A DNA stretch of 64,000 nucleotides, from assembly GCA_905178155.1 (NCBI GenBank), contig CAJINV010000004.1, positions 10,523,655 through 10,587,654 of the forward strand. The letters are read 5' to 3'. How positions within the stretch are numbered: position 1 is the stretch's first letter; every line of letters begins with the position of its first letter. The notes beneath the pieces are model-generated. The model was given only the letters and a program-made list of their open reading frames with translations. It ran no database searches and was not told the origin of the DNA. The DNA is from Amoebophrya sp. A120. Lineage: Eukaryota > Sar > Dinophyceae > Syndiniales > Amoebophryaceae. Of this stretch, positions 1 through 10,617 are shown in pieces. A program made the position numbers and the translations under genes.

Positions 1-1634
1 AAGTTGCACGCCGCGCCGATGGAAACCACGATGACCACGAAGATCGCGGACAGGTACTGCAAAAAGTCCTTGGCGAAGAAGGATTTCTTTTCCTTCGCAC
101 CACTTTTATTACCCTCTTTCTTCTTGTTTCCCGTGGTCTTTTTGTTGCCCGAACCAGCAGCTCCTCCGTTCAGTGCCTCGTTCGCCTTTTCTTTTCCGAC
201 CACCGTGGCGAGTAACTCCTGCAGCGTTTTCATCTTGTATTCGCGGACAAACGAAGTGGCCTTCTGCATGATGTGCCGGTTGTGCTGGAGTTTCTGCAGG
301 GTCTCATCGGTTTCGAGGAGCTTGGTTTTGTGCTGGGCAAAGTCCTCCTCGGTCAGCGCCTCCTTGTTGTCCGACCGGTCCCGCAGATCGTCGCGCACAA
401 TGCGGTCGACGACGTTCTGGGCCCGCTGGATGTCCTCGTCCACCTCGATCTGGTCCTCCTCTTCCGCCCACTGGTACAGCTGCGGGTACTCATCCACCAG
501 GGTCTGCCCAATGTGGATATGCATTGCAAAAGTATCGTACTCGTAGTAATTGCATTCATGCATTACAAATCTCTTTCTCAAGGCAAATCAGCACTACAGA
601 TTTAATTCGTAATGCTGGGCTAATTTGCAATGCAATTTATACTAGTACGATGCTTTTGCATTGCATAGTGGACACCCTCAAACAACCAGGCGTCCAGGAT
701 GGTCTTCGGGTACTTGGTGGCGTTCGGGACGCGGTTTTCTGATAATGGTGTTTTGCGTTTATAGATTTGTAGCCACGCATGAAGATGAGATGAAGCCACT
801 ACATTTGTGTGGTTGCATGGGCACGACAATGATTGAGCATGCGCATCATATATACCCGCTCCCCATTCGCCATCCCGAGCGGCGGCTTCGTCCCACGTTT
901 CCGCGACGTAGGACTGGTATTTCTGCGGCGCGTCCCGGACCAGCACGAGGGCCTTGTCTTGCATCTTCTTCTTGAACGCCCGGATCCCCTTCTCCGCGTC
1001 GTCGCCGATCCACTTCACGTTGGTCAACTCGAACGTCTTCACCCGGCGTGCCCGGTCGTGCTCCGGCGTGTGACGCATCTTTTGTTTTATGCCCGATAAA
1101 GTAGTTTGTTCTCTGTTTCTTACATGCAAGCAACAGTGCCTTTTGATGTTTTGCGTTCATCATCTGTAGGACGACAAAATGAGGAACCAAAGAAGGTACC
1201 TGACCACCCTGCGCCCGCCCGGTGAAAGTTGTGGGCCCGGTGATGTTCACAACCCAGGTGACGGTGAGGTTGCTCATGATTGTGTCAGAAATTGTATCGG
1301 TTTTGTTCTCCGACGTTGCAGTTATGCTGCTATCTGTTTCATTTCCAGTTGTCGCTTCCGCAGCAGCGGCGGGAGTTTCTTCAGCAGTGCCCCTTGGGCT
1401 TTCGTCCTGTTTACCGATATCTGCGGCTGGAGCGGGGACGGCAGCATGATCGGAGGCTGCTGTAGTTTGCTCCTGTGCAGCCTGTTGCGCGGGCTCCTGT
1501 GCCGCTTGGTCGGGGACTGGCGTTGGTGTGGCTTCCGAAGTGGTTTCTTGGGCTGTGGGTGCGGGATCGGGAGAGCCACTTTCCGCTCGGATGGCGACAG
1601 TGGCGAGGGCAAGAAGTTTCGAACGACGTAGCAT
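1..1634 (-). CDS. Membrane-anchored protein of unknown function, 3' end off the window
   Basis: Four exons read on the minus strand: 1634-1200, 1078-856, 738-668 and 512-1. The first two introns have GT-AG ends; the third is an IE-B introner. The frame stays open across all joins (243 codons, then about 170 more to the window edge). The N-terminus begins MLRRSKLLALATVA, a short hydrophobic stretch that may be a signal peptide, followed by about 100 residues rich in Ala, Pro, Thr and Glu. The middle is charged and helical. Near the visible end there is a Lys/Gly-rich linker and a hydrophobic segment (YLSAIFVVIVVSIGAA) that looks like a single membrane span. I do not recognise a family. The protein is incomplete here because the coding strand runs off position 1. 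Confidence 0.65.
518..667. mobile_element. Introner element, family B (150 bp)
   Basis: Starts TATGCATTGCAAAAG and ends CTTTTGCATTGCATA, a near-perfect terminal inverted repeat. It is flanked on both sides by GTGGA (513-517 and 668-672). Removing the element and one GTGGA copy joins the reading frame as ...FEGVHIGQTL.... No GT-AG ends exist at this junction. Confidence 0.9.
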
Positions 1635-4600
1635 TCTTAGGAGGTTTCTTTTTTCAGGAACGGAAAGGGTGCTGCTCTGCTCGAGGAGGCGCAGCTTGAG
1701 TGGTGTCTAGTTAGGTTGCTTCACAAATTCCAGTAATTTTTGTAGGGAAGCTCCTCAAAATTAATGGCATGCCAGTTGGATGAATTGGCTGTGAGTGAGC
1801 GTCTCTTCGCTAGTCGTAGCGCTGGAACAAGGTTCAATTTACCGCCCAGAAAGGTTTTTTTTTTGAACACACTGGAGAGAGACGGCACGCAAATTTCTGC
1901 ACCGTGGCGACGCAGCGGTCGTATGCGTATCTAGTAAAAGTGGCAACGCGGACGCAGGCCTCCAAACCAAACTGGCCGGCCGCTCCAATCCAGCAAAAAC
2001 AATAGGCCAGGCGGCGCGCGCTGTTATTCACGGGCACGAACGCTCCTGCCGCAGCGAGCCGAGGGCGCATCGGCAGGCGGCGCCGGGCCCAAAGGGCTGC
2101 AAGGGGGGGCGCACGGGAGCGGCCCCTGTCTCGCGCGGGCGGCGCGCGAGACCATGGCGGCGGGGCATGCGGGCCGCCACGCCGCCGGGGCCGCCGGAAA
2201 AGAGACGGCGGCGCGCCACTGCCCTTCGGGGGCCAGTTGTGCAACCACCGCGAAGCGCTGCGCAGCACTGCGGTAGGCGCCGCAAAGCGGAGCCGACGCA
2301 GGGCAGGCACTGCGGCCGGGCGGCCTGTCCGCCCTCGGCCGCCGGGGCCGCGCCCCAATTCCGGGCGGGCTTGCGTCAAGCAGCCGGGCGCCCCCCAATA
2401 GCAGGGCCAGCCTCGCGGGGCGAACGTCGGCGCCGCCCCCGCATCGCGCCACGGCCTCTCGCGGAAAAGCGCCCGCCGGCAGTTGCCGAAGTCCTTTCAC
2501 GTGCACAATCTCCCCGCCATCCCCCGCCCTCCGCGCCCCGCCCTTGTCAGGGTGTGCCTCTAAAGGCTGCGCCCGCCGCGGCCTTCGCCGCCCCCCAGTT
2601 TGGCGCCCTAAAGCGCCGCGGGCCCCGGGGGGCCCATGAGCACCTTCGGCACGGCCTCGGCAGGACGGGCGGGCCGGAAGGCTGCCCCCTTCGGGGGGGG
2701 GGCGCCTAGGGGCAGACCCGCCGCGCCCCAGGCGGCCGCGCGCCTTCGCTTGTCGCGGCACACTCCGGCGGGCCGGTACGCGCGCGGGCACTGGCGCGGC
2801 TTAATTCGCCGAAGCCTTCCCGGCGTTCTCCACCAAAAAACCCCCGGCGGCCCTGCCGGCCTGGTTCCGCAGCGCCTCCAGTCGCCGCGCGCCGCCGATC
2901 CCCTTGGCCTTTGCCGGCGGCGGCGGCTCGGAGGAGCCCGCGGAAGCCGCGGCCTTCTCCTTTTCTCTTCCCGGCCGGGCGCCGGTCGCGCGATTGAGGG
3001 GCAGCCCGGCGGGCTGCTGGTGAGCAGCCGGCAGGCCCCTGCAATCCTGCACTACAATCCACGTCAGCCACAAGTTGACCTCGCCCGAAAAGATCATCGC
3101 GTCCAGGTCCGAATGCATCGGCCTCGCCCGGAAATCGCCCAGCGCTGCAACGAACACAACCAAAAAACGGCTTCCTCGCTTGCTTTCCATTTAATAACAT
3201 GCTTTTCAGTCTTGCAGGGCCATTTAGTGTAGAAGTTCTGGATAAAAATGTTTTCTGTCTCTTGTAGGAGTTCCTTGCAGTTTCATATCCGCTTGCTAGG
3301 CAAGCGCAATCTTGCCTGGAGGATGACAAAAACCGCAAAAGCCCCATAGCTCGGCTTTTGCTAACACAACAAAACTCAGCTCTACTATATTTTTGGTAGT
3401 ACCTAGAAAATCCATATTGTCGGGACCAATCGTATAATATTCTGGTCGGTGTTAATTCACCTAGTAAGTCTTGCATGTTGCCTGAAAAATCGTGTATGTG
3501 TAATCCTTGACTTTTCTCCTAACCACTATTAAAGATTTTGTAAATTTTGACAAGGCGAAATCATCCGTCCGGACAGCTGGCACGAAAGTCTTGTTCTCCG
3601 CTGGATTTCATTGAGTCTCAGCTTGTTCATTGTTATTTTCCGCTTTAAAATTTCACCATATGGATACTGCAAATTACACACCGGTCGCCCTACATCAGGA
3701 TCATGATGTCCAGCTGCAGGAAACCAATGCTTTCGCTATATCCTCTTCGATAAAATTTACAAATTTCAGGTGGGCTACTTCTATATCGGGTGGTCTTTGC
3801 GAAAAAAACAAAAACCTGGAGGGGGAAAAAACTACTATTCCGTCCCGACGACGGCCTGAGAAGACTAAAGGCGGCAGTAGTAGATGGATTTAGAAGCTCC
3901 GACGGGGGTTCTCTGAAAATTTCAAGGCGGTTGCGGCAGTGTGTTGTCATTGAGCGTGTTGTATCACGAAGCAACAGTTCTCCGGTCGTAGTGGTTCTAG
4001 ATAGGAAAGCCACCTGCTGCTTCTCGATGGTTCATTTTTCCGCTCTCACTCGTGAAGTCTTCTTCGGCCGCGTTTTCAAGAATGAAGTCCTCCTCTACTA
4101 GTCCTGCCAGCAAATCAGAGTGTACTTGTGGTGTGGTTTAGGTTGTAGAGTCCGGATCGACGGTTTATCGTTATTTCGGTGAAGTCCTTGTTGCCTCCAG
4201 CCCCTGGGCCAAATATGACGTCCAGCAAGCCCACGTTACCATTTCCGCATAAACCAGAAACCTACACTGCTTCTGATCTGCTGGCCAGAAATAGGAGTGG
4301 GATAAAATGAAATGTCGTCTGCAGATACTGCACAAACACATAAATGTCGACCACGAAAAAAAAAATGAGCTAGCAAGATGAAAACGGCGTTTTGCCATAG
4401 AAAGTTCAGTGAAGAGTGCTTTGTCTAAAACTTGATTGCTGAAAGCTGTGTGACAAATCTTGATTTTCCATAACAAAAATATCCCTGAAAATCCCATTTG
4501 GTAATATTGTAGAAGTCGATGAAAAGATTTCAGAATTTGGTTGAGGTTTCATCTTCCTCTTCCTAGCATGACAACACCCCAATTATTTTGCTAGTATTCC

Positions 4601-4799
4601 GCTTTTAAATTTTCGTAGTTGTATCGACGATGGCATAATCATAATTACAGTTACACTTGTTCCCCTTTTTTAGTATGGTGATTGAGTCATAGTTATTCAT
4701 AATTGTTGATAATGGCGCTTCTAGCAGATTTATTCATAAATTGCAGTTACATGAAATTATAATCAGATTGTCGGCACTTCTTGCACCACGTAAGTTCCG
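1635..4799. other. Intergenic stretch with a very GC-rich block (about 1960-3060)
   Basis: The block at 1960-3060 is strongly GC-rich with homopolymer G and C runs and gives long open frames on both strands by composition alone. Outside it, 3200-4799 is AT-richer and I see no convincing gene, RNA or repeat. Similar GC-rich blocks lie at 19740-20590 and 30310-31020. Confidence 0.5.
2801..3190 (-). CDS. Possible small open reading frame, function unknown
   Basis: An ATG-started frame of 129 codons that begins MESKRGSRFLVVFVAALG. The first 60 residues look protein-like; the rest falls in the GC-rich block and is Ala/Gly/Arg-rich. No domain is recognised and no splice partner was found. It may be a compositional artefact or the 5' exon of a decayed gene. 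Confidence 0.2.
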   Translation of the reverse strand: MESKRGSRFLVVFVAALGDFRARPMHSDLDAMIFSGEVNLWLTWIVVQDCRGLPAAHQQPAGLPLNRATGARPGREKEKAAASAGSSEPPPPAKAKGIGGARRLEALRNQAGRAAGGFLVENAGKASAN

Positions 4800-6515
4800 T
4801 CACTGGACGGAGTGCCGCAACTTGTGCTCCAAGCTCTTAAACGCAAAAAAAGTTCCAACCCACAGAAGCGCCATTCCGGTGATGCAAAGTGCTGGCTGCG
4901 CCATCGGGTACGGGGAAATGAGGCACAACACTGCGACCTGTTTTCATTGTCGTGTTCTGCCGCATGATCATGAGATGACGCGAACATATGCTTCTTCACA
5001 GCAGGAAAAACCGATACATACTGCATACAATCGTAACTATCGCATGATGACAAGCACACAATAAAAATAAAATGTACCCCGCAACTCTCCATCTTCTGCT
5101 TGAGTTTTCCCTCTGAAATCGCCCGGAGCGCGCCCTGTTTGGCGGACGCCGAGGTGTTGTACACCGCCTGAAAATAGTCGCGGGTGCGGACCCATGCGAT
5201 CGCAAGTTCCATGCAGATCAGCAGAAAGCACGTGAGGAGGAGACCGCAGTTGAGGATGTAGGTGAGGGCTGTTTTGTTGTTCGACAGATTGTTTTTTAAT
5301 AGTTAATTTTCATTCACGTATGATAAAGTCCGTCAATGCACGATAATATGACCCAAACAGACAAGTAAATTTTTTGCAAAACAAAAAGATCTCCACCTCC
5401 GGCGTCGCCGCTTACTCCTTGGTTCAAAATGATCAGCGTCCACAGGCAGGTGCAGAACACCACCTTGTCACACTGCGCGTCCACAAACCCGCCCCATATC
5501 CTGAGTAAAAACGTCCCCACCCCAGAGTTGCCATGCAGATTTGCATTGACAAGGACATTTGTGATGCGCATCCCCATGAGAGCCATTTCCAGTCGTGTTT
5601 TGGAATTTGTGATGCTGTGAACAGGATGAGCAGATGAATCTGTGATGCGGCTGCACATGCTGACCTGCACTACACTGCGGAGTGCAACTTGTCATGCGTG
5701 ACTCACAAAACTCCTAGATTTGTGTTGCAAAATCCTTATCCTGACTCTGGTGTGGGGACGTTTTTACACAGGATATCCCATCGCCCATCGTCATTCTTCG
5801 CGCGGCCGTCCTCCCGCTGCACCTTCGCGACGACCCCGTCCACGTGATCCAGAAAATCGTGGTACATCACCAAAAACGCGGCGGTGAGACCGTACTCGTA
5901 CTTCAGCAACCCGCAGATAACCAAGGTGAGTAAGGTGCGGGCGTAGGTAACGATGTTCGCCGTGAAGACCGTCAAAGTAACCGTTGGTGAGCACTTCTCA
6001 GTCATCATCATGTCGTGGTCTTTCTTGCACTTATTTTTCGATAAAACAACCCCACTGGTGCTTTTCTTGTTTTCCTCCTTGTCCTGGTGATTATCCAATG
6101 GTGCTAGCGCAGTCGCGACGAAACCCGGCACAAACTCCGCTGGCACCTCCACCTCCCGGGGGATGGCCTTGCAGAGGGGGCTGCAGAGCTTCTGGATCCA
6201 AAGGTAGTAGACGTCGTGAAGCCAGACGAGCACGTACATAACCTTCTCTAACCACTTGCAGGAGACGTCGTCCACGTTCCGCTCCGCGTGGGTCAGCTTC
6301 GTGCAGGTCACGTTGCAGCTCTCGTGTGCAGCAGAGGCGGTGGAGGTGTCGGGAAGTTTCGCTGCCGAGGACGAAGAAGTCTCTTGCAGCAAAGTCGTCG
6401 CGCTCGGACTGGTGGGAGTAGCAGCAGTAGCAGCGTTCTTCTTATTTCCGGCGTTGTTTTTCGTACTTTCCGACTGCTCAGGATCGAACAGATTTTTCAC
6501 CGTGCTGTTGTGCAT
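4800..6515 (-). CDS. CDP-alcohol phosphatidyltransferase family protein
   Basis: Four exons: 6515-5781, 5496-5397, 5268-5078 and 4895-4800, giving 1122 nt and 373 aa with the frame intact. This family transfers a phosphoalcohol or phosphatidyl group from a CDP-activated donor in membranes. The diagnostic motif D-x2-D-G-x2-A-R...G-x3-D-x3-D is present as DHVDGVVAK followed by GGFVDAQCD. The usual Arg is Lys, and the two halves of the motif lie on either side of an IE-C introner. A membrane-like segment (ANIVTYARTLLTLVICGLLK) precedes the motif, as in relatives. The first 80 residues are Ser/Thr/Ala-rich and probably disordered. Introns 5269-5396 and 4896-5077 are GT-AG. The exact substrate (inositol, choline/ethanolamine, glycerophosphate) cannot be told from sequence alone. 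Confidence 0.85.
5497..5775. mobile_element. Introner element, family C (279 bp)
   Basis: Ends are TATCCTGAGTAAAAACGTCC and the inverse GGACGTTTTTACACAGGATA. Flanks are CCCCA (5492-5496) and TCCCA (5776-5780), a 4 of 5 match. Removing it joins the catalytic motif of the phosphatidyltransferase in frame. Confidence 0.9.
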
Positions 6516-6654
6516 TATTTTTTTTTCAAACTTCTAAAGGGAAGATGCTCTAAAACACACAACATACATTTGTCATGCGAATTCAGACCTACACAAACAA
6601 GAACAAGTTCTCATACTGTCCAATCCAACTTCTAGTTCTACAATTCGTATAACA

Positions 6655-9600
6655 TTACCGTGGCTGGCGCATCCGGTACTTGGTCCAGGATTTCAAATTA
6701 TCAAATGCAAAAATGTCTGGGTCTGGAAGAATGCAATTGTCTGGCATGACTGGAGAATCTGTGTTGCATAGGCACGAAAAAGCCCTCTAACCTGTCCTGC
6801 AAAGACGCAGCTTGCCATGCGGAGTACGTAAGACATGACAGCCAAAAAATTTGTTATGCATAGCTGCGTATTGCAGTGCGTCTATCATTCATTTCTAGCA
6901 TTACAAGTTTTCAGACCCAGACATTTTTGCAGTTGATACAAATTTTCCTCGGTGAGCTCGGTGTTCTGCTTCATGTCCGTGATGGAAACCGGAGCTGATT
7001 AAGGAATTATATAATTTGCTCAGAATCTGTCACGCAGTCGACCTCATGAGAAAATGCAAATAACCGAAAGAAAACCAGCTATGCCATGTACTGTCACTGT
7101 CCGCGTGATCATCGCTGTCACTGGCCCGGCGGCTCAGATCGTCCTGGGAGGAGTCATTGGGCAAGTCCGGCGACTCGTGCACCCCGCCCGTGCTGGTCGT
7201 GGTCGAGGCGTTGCCGCGGGTCAAGCACGTCGTGGACCCGGAATTCTTCCCGATCGGCATCTTCAGTTCCTTGCCAATCGCCTCTCCGACCGCCGCGACC
7301 GTGGAATCCGTCACGGGCAGAGGCTATCAACTGGAAATATGTGGTTTGGGTCCTCTGGAAACTTGTGATGCAAGTCAGGGAACAGCAATGCACACACAGT
7401 AATGCAATGCAAGAGGAGCTCCTCTTTGCGCCCCCGCAATACAGAAGCGTCAGCTCAGCGCCATGCCAGACTACTTAACATGACAAATCTCGCAAAAATG
7501 TTCCAGACCCAGGCCGATATATTCAATTTGATAAAGGCGGCTCCGCAATCATCGAATCGTAGAGCGACTTTTCCTATGAATTGCAAAAGTATCGCAATCG
7601 TACTCGTATAAATGCATTACAAATCTCCTCAGCATGAGAAATAAGATTTGTAATGCGGATTTACCACAACAAAAAGATTTGTAATGCATGATTGCAATAC
7701 GAGTACGATACTTTTGCACAGGATATTTCCAACAGCTCCTTCTGCGCCTTGTCCAAAACCCCTTGCGTGTTCAGCCGCTCCTGCATATCACACAGAAATA
7801 AGCAGGCAGGTCACATTACTATCTAAACTGCAGCAGCTGGTCAAAAATGCATGCGAGGGGTATGTTCGGGGGTGTGTCAGGGGTATGCAAATGGCAGTCA
7901 ATCACGACCTGAATACAAATTTTTGGCGAAAAAGCAGAAGGTGGGGTATAAACATACCCCAGACACACCCCAGACACACCCCAGACATACCCCAGACAGA
8001 CCCCCGAACACACCCCAGGCAAAAAGTCCGAACATACCCCAGACACACCCCGGACACACCCCGGGCAGACTTTCGGACACACCCCGGNNNNNNNNNNNNN
8101 NNNNNNNNNNNNNNNNNNNNNNNNNNNNNNNNNNNNNNNNNNNNNNNNNNNNNNNNNNNNNNNNNNNNNNNNNNNNNNNNNNNNNNNNNNNNNNNNNNNN
8201 NNNNNNNNNNNNNNNNNNNNNNNNNNNNNNNNNNNNNNNNNNNNNNNNNNNNNNNNNNNNNNNNNNNNNNNNNNNNNNNNNNNNNNNNNNNNNNNNNNNN
8301 NNNNNNNNNNNNNNNNNNNNNNNNNNNNNNNNNNNNNNNNNNNNNNNNNNNNNNNNNNNNNNNNNNNNNNNNNNNNNNNNNNNNNNNNNNNNNNNNNNNN
8401 NNNNNNNNNNNNNNNNNNNNNNNNNNNNNNNNNNNNNNNNNNNNNNNNNNNNNNNNNNNNNNNNNNNNNNNNNNNNNNNNNNNNNNNNNNNNNNNNNNNN
8501 NNNNNNNNNNNNNNNNNNNNNNNNNNNNNNNNNNNNNNNNNNNNNNNNNNNNNNNNNNNNNNNNNNNNNNNNNNNNNNNNNNNNNNNNNNNNNNNNNNNN
8601 NNNNNNNNNNNNNNNNNNNNNNNNNNNNNNNNNNNNNNNNNNNNNNNNNNNNNNNNNNNNNNNNNNNNNNNNNNNNNNNNNNNNNNNNNNNNNNNNNNNN
8701 NNNNNNNNNNNNNNNNNNNNNNNNNNNNNNNNNNNNNNNNNNNNNNNNNNNNNNNNNNNNNNNNNNNNNNNNNNNNNNNNNNNNNNNNNNNNNNNNNNNN
8801 NNNNNNNNNNNNNNNNNNNNNNNNNNNNNNNNNNNNNNNNNNNNNNNNNNNNNNNNNNNNNNNNNNNNNNNNNNNNNNNNNNNNNNNNNNNNNNNNNNNN
8901 NNNNNNNNNNNNNNNNNNNNNNNNNNNNNNNNNNNNNNNNNNNNNNNNNNNNNNNNNNNNNNNNNNNNNNNNNNNNNNNNNNNNNNNNNNNNNNNNNNNN
9001 NNNNNNNNNNNNNNNNNNNNNNNNNNNNNNNNNNNNNNNNNNNNNNNNNNNNNNNNNNNNNNNNNNNNNNNNNNNNNNNNNNCTGGCAAGGCCGCGCCCT
9101 CGGTTGGTCTTGGGTAGTCCTTTGGGGGGGCGCCCCGCCCAGGGGCGCAGAAACAGGCCCGCGCGCCCTGGTTCGGGAGAACAACCTCCAGGACGGCCGC
9201 GCCCTCGGCTGGTCGTGGGTAGTCCTTTGGGGGGGGCGCCCCGCCCAGGGGCGCAGAAACAGGTCCGCGCGCCCTGGTAAGGCCGCGCCCTCGGTTGGTC
9301 TTGGGTAGCCCTTTGGGGGGGGGGCGCCCCACCCAGGGGCGCAGAAACAGGCCCGCGCGCCCTGGTTCGGGAGAACAACCTCCCGGACGGCCGCGCCCCG
9401 CCCAGGGGCGCAGAAAAAGGCGCATTTTTCCACGGGGGCGCCGGCACCACGGGCGCCAAGCCACCCCGTTCTGTCGCAAAAAAAAAACCCTGCCGCATCA
9501 TGGGCAAGAAAAGCCACCGCGGGTGGCCCTTCTTCGCCGCAAGGTCGCAGCGCGGGGACTCTGTCCCCGCGCCATGACCTTGTTTGTAATGCAAAAACAA

Positions 9601-10617
9601 ATACACAGGGAAATCTGTCATGGCCATGGGCGAGGCCATAGCATGCTGTTTAGGGCATGCAATATAGACTTTTTTGTCTATTTATTTTTGCATTACAAAT
9701 ATGACCTGCCGGTCTTTTTCTGGGGGATACTGCAGGATGATCTCGATGTCGGTGCTGGAAACCCCCTTGGTCCGCGGCAAGTAGTGGCACTCGCAGACGT
9801 TCTATCAAATGCAAATATGTCTGGGTCTGGGAGATTCCGGGATTTGTCATGCTAGTCCGGCATGACTCTGAGCTCTGTATTGCGTGGCCGCGAGTAGCTC
9901 CTGCTCCCTGTCATGCAAAAACGCAGTTTCTCATGCGGAATACGCAACTCAGAACCATGGAAAAAACCGGTCATGCTTGGCAGCGCATTGCAGTGAGCTT
10001 ACTACTCCATTCCTTGCATCACAAGTTTCCAGACCCAGACATTTTTGCATTTGGTAAGTTCTCGAGCATCTTGTCGAACCGACCCAGGTGGTCGTCCCCC
10101 ATGATGAAGATCTTCGCTATGGAGGGGCTCTCAAACGTTACATTCTCAACTGTTACACGATTTGTCATGCAAATGAGCATCAGCATCCACACGGTGGAGC
10201 TACTTCGCATGACAAATTTCGGAAGGGCTAAATAGGAATAGCATGGAAAGCTGTGCCGCATTTGTAATGCAAGACTTGCAAGCTCCGGCCTTTCACTTTT
10301 CCAGTTCTTGCATCACATATTCATGTAAGAACAGTTGAGAATGTAACGTTTGAGAACGCCATATCCGCCCCATGCTCGACGCAGTACTGCCGCTTGTCCT
10401 CGAGGGAGTGCTCGATGAACACCTCAGACACGCATTGCAGGGACTTCACGAGCTGGACGCGGGCCTGCTCGTCAAAGATCGGCTTCTTGCCCTTCTTCTT
10501 CAGAGTCAACGCGTCGGAAGAGACACCAACGATCAGGCGGGTACCGAAAGCCGCGGCGCGTTCCAAGATGAGCAAATGACCCAAATGGAACAGATCGAAG
10601 GTGCCGAAGGTGATCAC
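6655..10617 (-). CDS. Glycerol-3-phosphate cytidylyltransferase-like nucleotidyltransferase with C-terminal tail
   Basis: Eight exons (10617-10357, 10114-10058, 9798-9730, 7780-7727, 7570-7535, 7320-7092, 6994-6939, 6693-6655) sum to 801 nt, so 266 aa are visible with no frame break. Cytidylyltransferases of this fold form CDP-alcohols from CTP. The HxGH signature lies in GTFDLFHLGH, followed by IVGVSSD; IMGDDHLGRFDKM and the RTxGxSST-like RTKGVSST match the TagD/GCT subgroup. The last 120 residues are a Ser/Thr/Asp-rich tail not usual for the bacterial enzyme. Six of the seven introns are introners; only 6995-7091 is GT-AG. The first codon here follows an AG, so an upstream exon is likely and the true start is not fixed (a candidate ATG lies at 10780). 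A small CTP-dependent enzyme for phosphocholine or phosphoethanolamine is the alternative. Confidence 0.82.
6699..6938. mobile_element. Introner element, family A (240 bp)
   Basis: Terminal inverted repeat with core TGTCTGGGTCTGGAA and its inverse; starts TATCAAATGC, ends GCAGTTGATA. Flanked by CAAAT on both sides (6694-6698, 6939-6943). Removal joins ...TEENLKSWTK... near the C-terminus of the cytidylyltransferase. Confidence 0.92.
7325..7533. mobile_element. Introner element, family A, diverged (209 bp)
   Basis: Starts TATCAACTGG and ends TCAATTTGATA with a recognisable but mutated family A inverted repeat. Flanks GAGGC and AAGGC. Removal restores ...AEPPLPVTDST... in frame. Confidence 0.85.
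7575..7725. mobile_element. Introner element, family B (151 bp)
   Basis: Starts TATGAATTGCAAAAGTATCG and ends with the inverse, CGATACTTTTGCACAGGATA. Flanked by TTTCC on both sides (7570-7574, 7726-7730). Joins ...KELLEKSLYDS.... Confidence 0.92.
7817..9583. repeat. Composite repeat nested in IE-D, second copy at 41083-43710
   Basis: Begins TACTATCTAAACTGCAGC and ends CCATGACCTTGT. In order it holds a conserved single-copy end, a run of variants of ACACCCCAG (about 7930-8087), the assembly gap, a GC-rich minisatellite (9083-9420) and a short tail with a CGGGGACTCTGTCCCCG palindrome. Both ends and the ACACCCCAG run recur inverted in the SRP54 intron. No protein-coding capacity or terminal inverted repeats are seen. 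Confidence 0.8.
8088..9082. other. Assembly gap (995 N)
   Basis: Unresolved bases inside the nested repeat; tandem repeats on both sides explain why assembly failed. Open frames crossing it are meaningless. Confidence 0.99.
9803..10056. mobile_element. Introner element, family A (254 bp)
   Basis: Starts TATCAAATGCAAATATGTCT, ends AGACATTTTTGCATTTGGTA. Flanks CGTTC and AGTTC share GTTC. Removal restores ...DKMLENVCECHYLPRTKG... in the cytidylyltransferase. Confidence 0.9.
10121..10356. mobile_element. Introner element, family H (about 236 bp)
   Basis: Carries a 25-base inverted repeat with arms at about 10130-10155 (TCTCAAACGTTACATTCTC) and 10330-10355. On the minus strand the flanks are ATGGCG and ATAGCG. 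Removal joins ...GADMAKIFIMGDDHLGR.... Unlike the other families the left end has a few bases outside the inverted repeat. Confidence 0.8.

Larger units (their letters stand above)
7786..9729. mobile_element. Introner element, family D, carrying a nested composite repeat
   Basis: The ends match the intact family D copy at 14711-14881: TATCACACAGAAATAAGCAG on the left, and about 145 bp ending CTGGGGGATA on the right. The flanking duplication is CTGCA on both sides (7781-7785 and 9730-9734). The two IE-D parts are separated by a foreign block at 7817-9583. Exons on either side join as ...EIILQERLNTQ.... Confidence 0.85.

Noticed and set aside
2024-2791. 255-codon minus-strand frame in the GC-rich block
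   Set aside because: Frames are open on both strands and all phases there, composition is Ala/Gly/Arg/Pro only, and no motif is seen.
7684-9639. Long open frames crossing 8088-9082 on both strands
   Set aside because: They are open only because the gap is unknown sequence; the flanks are tandem repeats and introner sequence.
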